Shown here piece after piece: positions 4,582 to 7,068 of a stretch of DNA of 7,068 nt. Location of the stretch: positions 1 through 7,068 of the forward strand of contig CAMJVA010000087.1 in assembly GCA_946409145.1 (NCBI GenBank), in the 5' to 3' direction. A model generated the notes under the pieces. That model saw nothing but the letters and a program-made list of their open reading frames with translations. It did not search any database and was not told the origin of the DNA. Each line of letters begins with the position of its first letter. The first letter of the stretch is position 1. Source of the DNA: an uncultured Enterococcus sp. GTDB taxonomy: Bacteria; Bacillota; Bacilli; Lactobacillales; Enterococcaceae. The position numbers and the translations under genes were made by a program.

Positions 4582-7059
4582 TTGCCACAGCCAGCTAAGA
4601 AAAAACCGGCTTCTGTTAAAAAAGCTAAGAAAAAAGGAACTGATCTTCATAAATGGACCTTTGGAATAAATGTAACTTTAAGTGTTATTAGACGTTTTGC
4701 TCTCTTTTTTGTGGCCTTTTTGCTCCTTGTTGGGGCCTTAAGTTTAGGAGTCGGAGTAGGTTATTTTGCCTTTTTAGTTGCCGATACTACTCCTCCTACA
4801 AAAGAAGAATTAAACAAGGACATTAACGATTTTTCTGAAGTTTCACATATTGTTTACTCTGGAGGAGAAAATATTGCCACAATTAGTTCAGATTTAATTA
4901 GAACTTATGCTCCTTCTGAAAACATTTCTCCTTATTTAAAAAATGCCATTATTGCCACAGAAGATGAAAATTTTGAAGAACATGAGGGTATTGTCCCCAA
5001 GGCTTTGGCTAGAGCAGTCATTTCTGATGTTACAGGGCTTGGAGGCTCTTCAGGAGGCTCTACTTTAACTCAACAACTTGTAAAGCAACAAATTTTAACT
5101 TCTGAAACAACCTTTAAGCGTAAAGCCAATGAAATTTTACTGGCTCTTAGAGTGGACAAATATTTTTCAAAGGATGAAATTATCACCGCATATTTAAATG
5201 TTTCCCCTTTTGGTCGGAATAACAAAGGACAAAATATTGCTGGAGTGGAAGAAGCAGCAAAAGGAATTTTTGGCACTTCTGCTAAAGATGTTACCTTAGC
5301 CCAAGCAGCCTTTATTGCTGGACTTCCCCAAAGTCCGATTAGTTACAATCCCTACAACTCTAAAGGACAAATTAAATCTGCAGAACTTTTGGCTTCTGGA
5401 TTAAAACGAAAAGATAATGTTTTATTTTCCATGCTCAGAGAAAAAAAGATTACTCAAGAGGAATATGATGCAGCCAAAGCTGAAGATTTAACGCAACAAT
5501 TTATTCCCCAAGCTACAGCGGAACAAACTACCAAAGATTTCTTGTACTACACCGTAGAAAAACAAGCCATTGAAATTTTAATGGAACCTCTTTACACCAA
5601 AGATAATTTAACTAAAGAAAAAGTTTTTGCAGATGATAACTTGTACAATCAGTACTACGAAACAGCTCAAAGAGAATTACAACGAAAAGGTTACACGGTT
5701 CACACTACCATTGATAAAAATATTCAAGATACTTTAAATGTAGCTGTGAGTGATTATGGTTATATTTTAGATGATGGCCATGGGGCTTATGTAGAAAATG
5801 GCGGAGTCTTAATGGATAACCACACTGGAAGAGTTTATGGGTTTATTGGAGGACGCGATTTTTCTAAAAGCCAAAACAACCACGCTTTTTCCACAAAACG
5901 ACCTCCCGGTTCTACCATTAAACCAGTTTTAGCTTATGGACCAGCTTTTGATGTGGGCTTAGTGGGAACACAAACAATGCTTTCTAATTTCCAAACTTTT
6001 TATCAAGAAGATCCGACTATTGAAATTTGGAATGCTGGCGTAGCGCCAGATAATACTTTCCATACTGTAGCTGATTCTTTACGCGCCTCTTTAAACGTTC
6101 CAACGTATCACTTATACCAAGCGCTCCTTAAAGTTAAGGATCCTGCAGAATACATGACAAAAATGGAATACAATGTCAATTCTGATGAATATCATCATGA
6201 ATCTTCTCCCTTAGGACAAATGGATATGACTGTTTTTGATCAAACAAAAGGTTTTGCTACTTTAGCTAATGGCGGAACTTACAATCGTGGGTATTTAATC
6301 GACTCCATTACTGATACTCAAGGAAATGTTATTTACCAACATGAAGCTTATTCTACACCAGTTTATAGTGTAGAAACAGCTGCGATTATGAACTCACTCA
6401 TGAAAAATGTCTTTACAGAAGGTACTGGACGGACGGCTTATTATACCTTGTCTGATGTAAATAGTACCTTAGCTAGTGCTGATTGGGCCGTTAAAACTGG
6501 GACCACTACAGATAATAAAGACTTTTGGTTCATTGGCTCCACTCCAGGAATTACTTTTTCTTCTTGGATTGGCTATGATGATGGGACACAAATGATTTCT
6601 ACTAACTCTCAAAGCAATCAAAAATATTGGGCTTACGTGATGAATCGCGTTTATAATGCTAATCCTACTATTTTTGAAGCAGAAGCCACTTTCCCTATGC
6701 CCGATTCAGTGAAAAAAGTTGAAGTATCAGATGTAACTGGAGAAAAATTTAAAAACTTTACCTATGATGGAAAAACTTATGTTACTCCAGGAAACAAAGT
6801 GACAAGTTTATATGCTACAGGGGATGGAAAAGATACCACTTATGATTTTGGAATTGGTGGTACCACCGAAAATTATGCTACTGCTTGGAAGGATAAATTA
6901 AAAGCTTATAGTAAACCAAAAGCTTCTACTCCAAGCACATCAACTTCTCCTTCCAGCTCTTCTAGTTCCTCAAGTTCTTCAGAATCTAAAGAAGAAACCC
7001 CAGCTTCTGAAGAGCCCCCTGCTTCCAGTGAAGAAGCAGCAGAAACTCCTGCAGCTTAA
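4582..7059 (+). CDS. pbp1b: Class A penicillin-binding protein (PBP1b type), bifunctional glycosyltransferase/transpeptidase
   Basis: The protein has 825 residues from TTG to TAA. A lysine-rich cytoplasmic tail (1-20) leads to a membrane anchor near 38-67, with the rest outside the cell. The GT51 glycosyltransferase domain follows: ATEDENFEEHEG with catalytic Glu127, GGSTLTQQLVKQ, KANEILLAL with Glu184, FGRNNKGQNIAG and LAQAAFIAGLPQSP. The penicillin-binding transpeptidase domain has GSTIK with active-site Ser444 and Lys447, SLN at 503-505, and KTG at 638-640. The enzyme polymerises lipid II into glycan strands and crosslinks them. Sequence details throughout (for example the NNKGQNIAG stretch and QNNHAFxTKR) recall pneumococcal PBP1b and the enterococcal protein called PbpF. 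The C-terminus is a serine-rich then acidic tail with a run of ten Ser. All catalytic motifs are intact. Two candidate promoters lie upstream. Family: very sure. Symbol: by resemblance. Confidence 0.96.
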   Translation: MPQPAKKKPASVKKAKKKGTDLHKWTFGINVTLSVIRRFALFFVAFLLLVGALSLGVGVGYFAFLVADTTPPTKEELNKDINDFSEVSHIVYSGGENIATISSDLIRTYAPSENISPYLKNAIIATEDENFEEHEGIVPKALARAVISDVTGLGGSSGGSTLTQQLVKQQILTSETTFKRKANEILLALRVDKYFSKDEIITAYLNVSPFGRNNKGQNIAGVEEAAKGIFGTSAKDVTLAQAAFIAGLPQSPISYNPYNSKGQIKSAELLASGLKRKDNVLFSMLREKKITQEEYDAAKAEDLTQQFIPQATAEQTTKDFLYYTVEKQAIEILMEPLYTKDNLTKEKVFADDNLYNQYYETAQRELQRKGYTVHTTIDKNIQDTLNVAVSDYGYILDDGHGAYVENGGVLMDNHTGRVYGFIGGRDFSKSQNNHAFSTKRPPGSTIKPVLAYGPAFDVGLVGTQTMLSNFQTFYQEDPTIEIWNAGVAPDNTFHTVADSLRASLNVPTYHLYQALLKVKDPAEYMTKMEYNVNSDEYHHESSPLGQMDMTVFDQTKGFATLANGGTYNRGYLIDSITDTQGNVIYQHEAYSTPVYSVETAAIMNSLMKNVFTEGTGRTAYYTLSDVNSTLASADWAVKTGTTTDNKDFWFIGSTPGITFSSWIGYDDGTQMISTNSQSNQKYWAYVMNRVYNANPTIFEAEATFPMPDSVKKVEVSDVTGEKFKNFTYDGKTYVTPGNKVTSLYATGDGKDTTYDFGIGGTTENYATAWKDKLKAYSKPKASTPSTSTSPSSSSSSSSSSESKEETPASEEPPASSEEAAETPAA
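6928..7056 (+). other. Low-complexity Ser/Glu/Pro-rich C-terminal tail of the PBP
   Basis: The last 43 codons encode mainly Ser, Thr, Pro, Glu and Ala. They include ten consecutive Ser codons at 6952-6981 (TCC AGC TCT TCT AGT and so on), followed by Glu-rich segments. Five of the six serine codons appear. The tail lies outside the catalytic domains and is predicted to be disordered and extracytoplasmic. Pneumococcal PBP1b ends in a comparable poly-Ser tail. Confidence 0.85.
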
Positions 7060-7068
7060 AACAAAAAA

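Noticed and set aside
5070..5276. Minus-strand open frame of 68 codons inside the PBP gene
   Set aside because: It is antisense to the conserved GT51 motifs and is a coding shadow.

Overview
The window is AT-rich chromosomal DNA from a low-GC Gram-positive bacterium. Lactobacillales is the best guess, probably Enterococcaceae or a close relative. This rests on the AT-biased codons, strong AGGAGG-type ribosome binding sites, frequent TTG starts, and a bifunctional penicillin-binding protein of the streptococcal/enterococcal PBP1b type with a poly-Ser tail. The species is not identifiable by eye. I see no mobile element, tRNA, rRNA, CRISPR array or phage gene. It looks like ordinary core or near-core sequence, not a defence or secondary-metabolite island.

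Layout. (1) Bases 3-686 (+) are the C-terminal part of a secreted-type 5'-nucleotidase / 2',3'-cyclic nucleotide phosphodiesterase, cut by the window edge. (2) Bases 685-840 are a degenerate tandem array with a period of about 18 bp, filling the whole gap before the next gene. (3) Bases 847-1605 (+) encode a YitV-like alpha/beta hydrolase, ending at a strong bidirectional terminator. (4) Bases 1655-2629 (-) encode an XRE-type HTH regulator fused to about six membrane helices, with its own promoter. (5) Bases 2881-3324 (-) encode a Nudix hydrolase, with its own promoter and terminator. (6) Bases 3436-3511 carry a 31-bp tandem repeat that runs into the stop codon of nfo. (7) Bases 3501-4403 (-) encode endonuclease IV (nfo). 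(8) Bases 4404-4581 form a divergent promoter region. (9) Bases 4582-7059 (+) encode a class A PBP (PBP1b type), complete at the right edge.

The genes do not form one pathway. Nfo repairs abasic and oxidised DNA. The Nudix enzyme may clean up nucleotides or nucleotide-sugar derivatives. The nucleotidase salvages or degrades nucleotides. The PBP polymerises and crosslinks peptidoglycan. Most appear to be separate transcription units with recognisable promoters. Only the first two genes might be co-transcribed, because no terminator was found between them.

The most unusual content is non-coding: two unrelated short tandem-repeat arrays, each lying directly behind a stop codon. Three of the five visible gene starts are TTG, chosen by Shine-Dalgarno placement. 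I did not find a convincing undescribed system.
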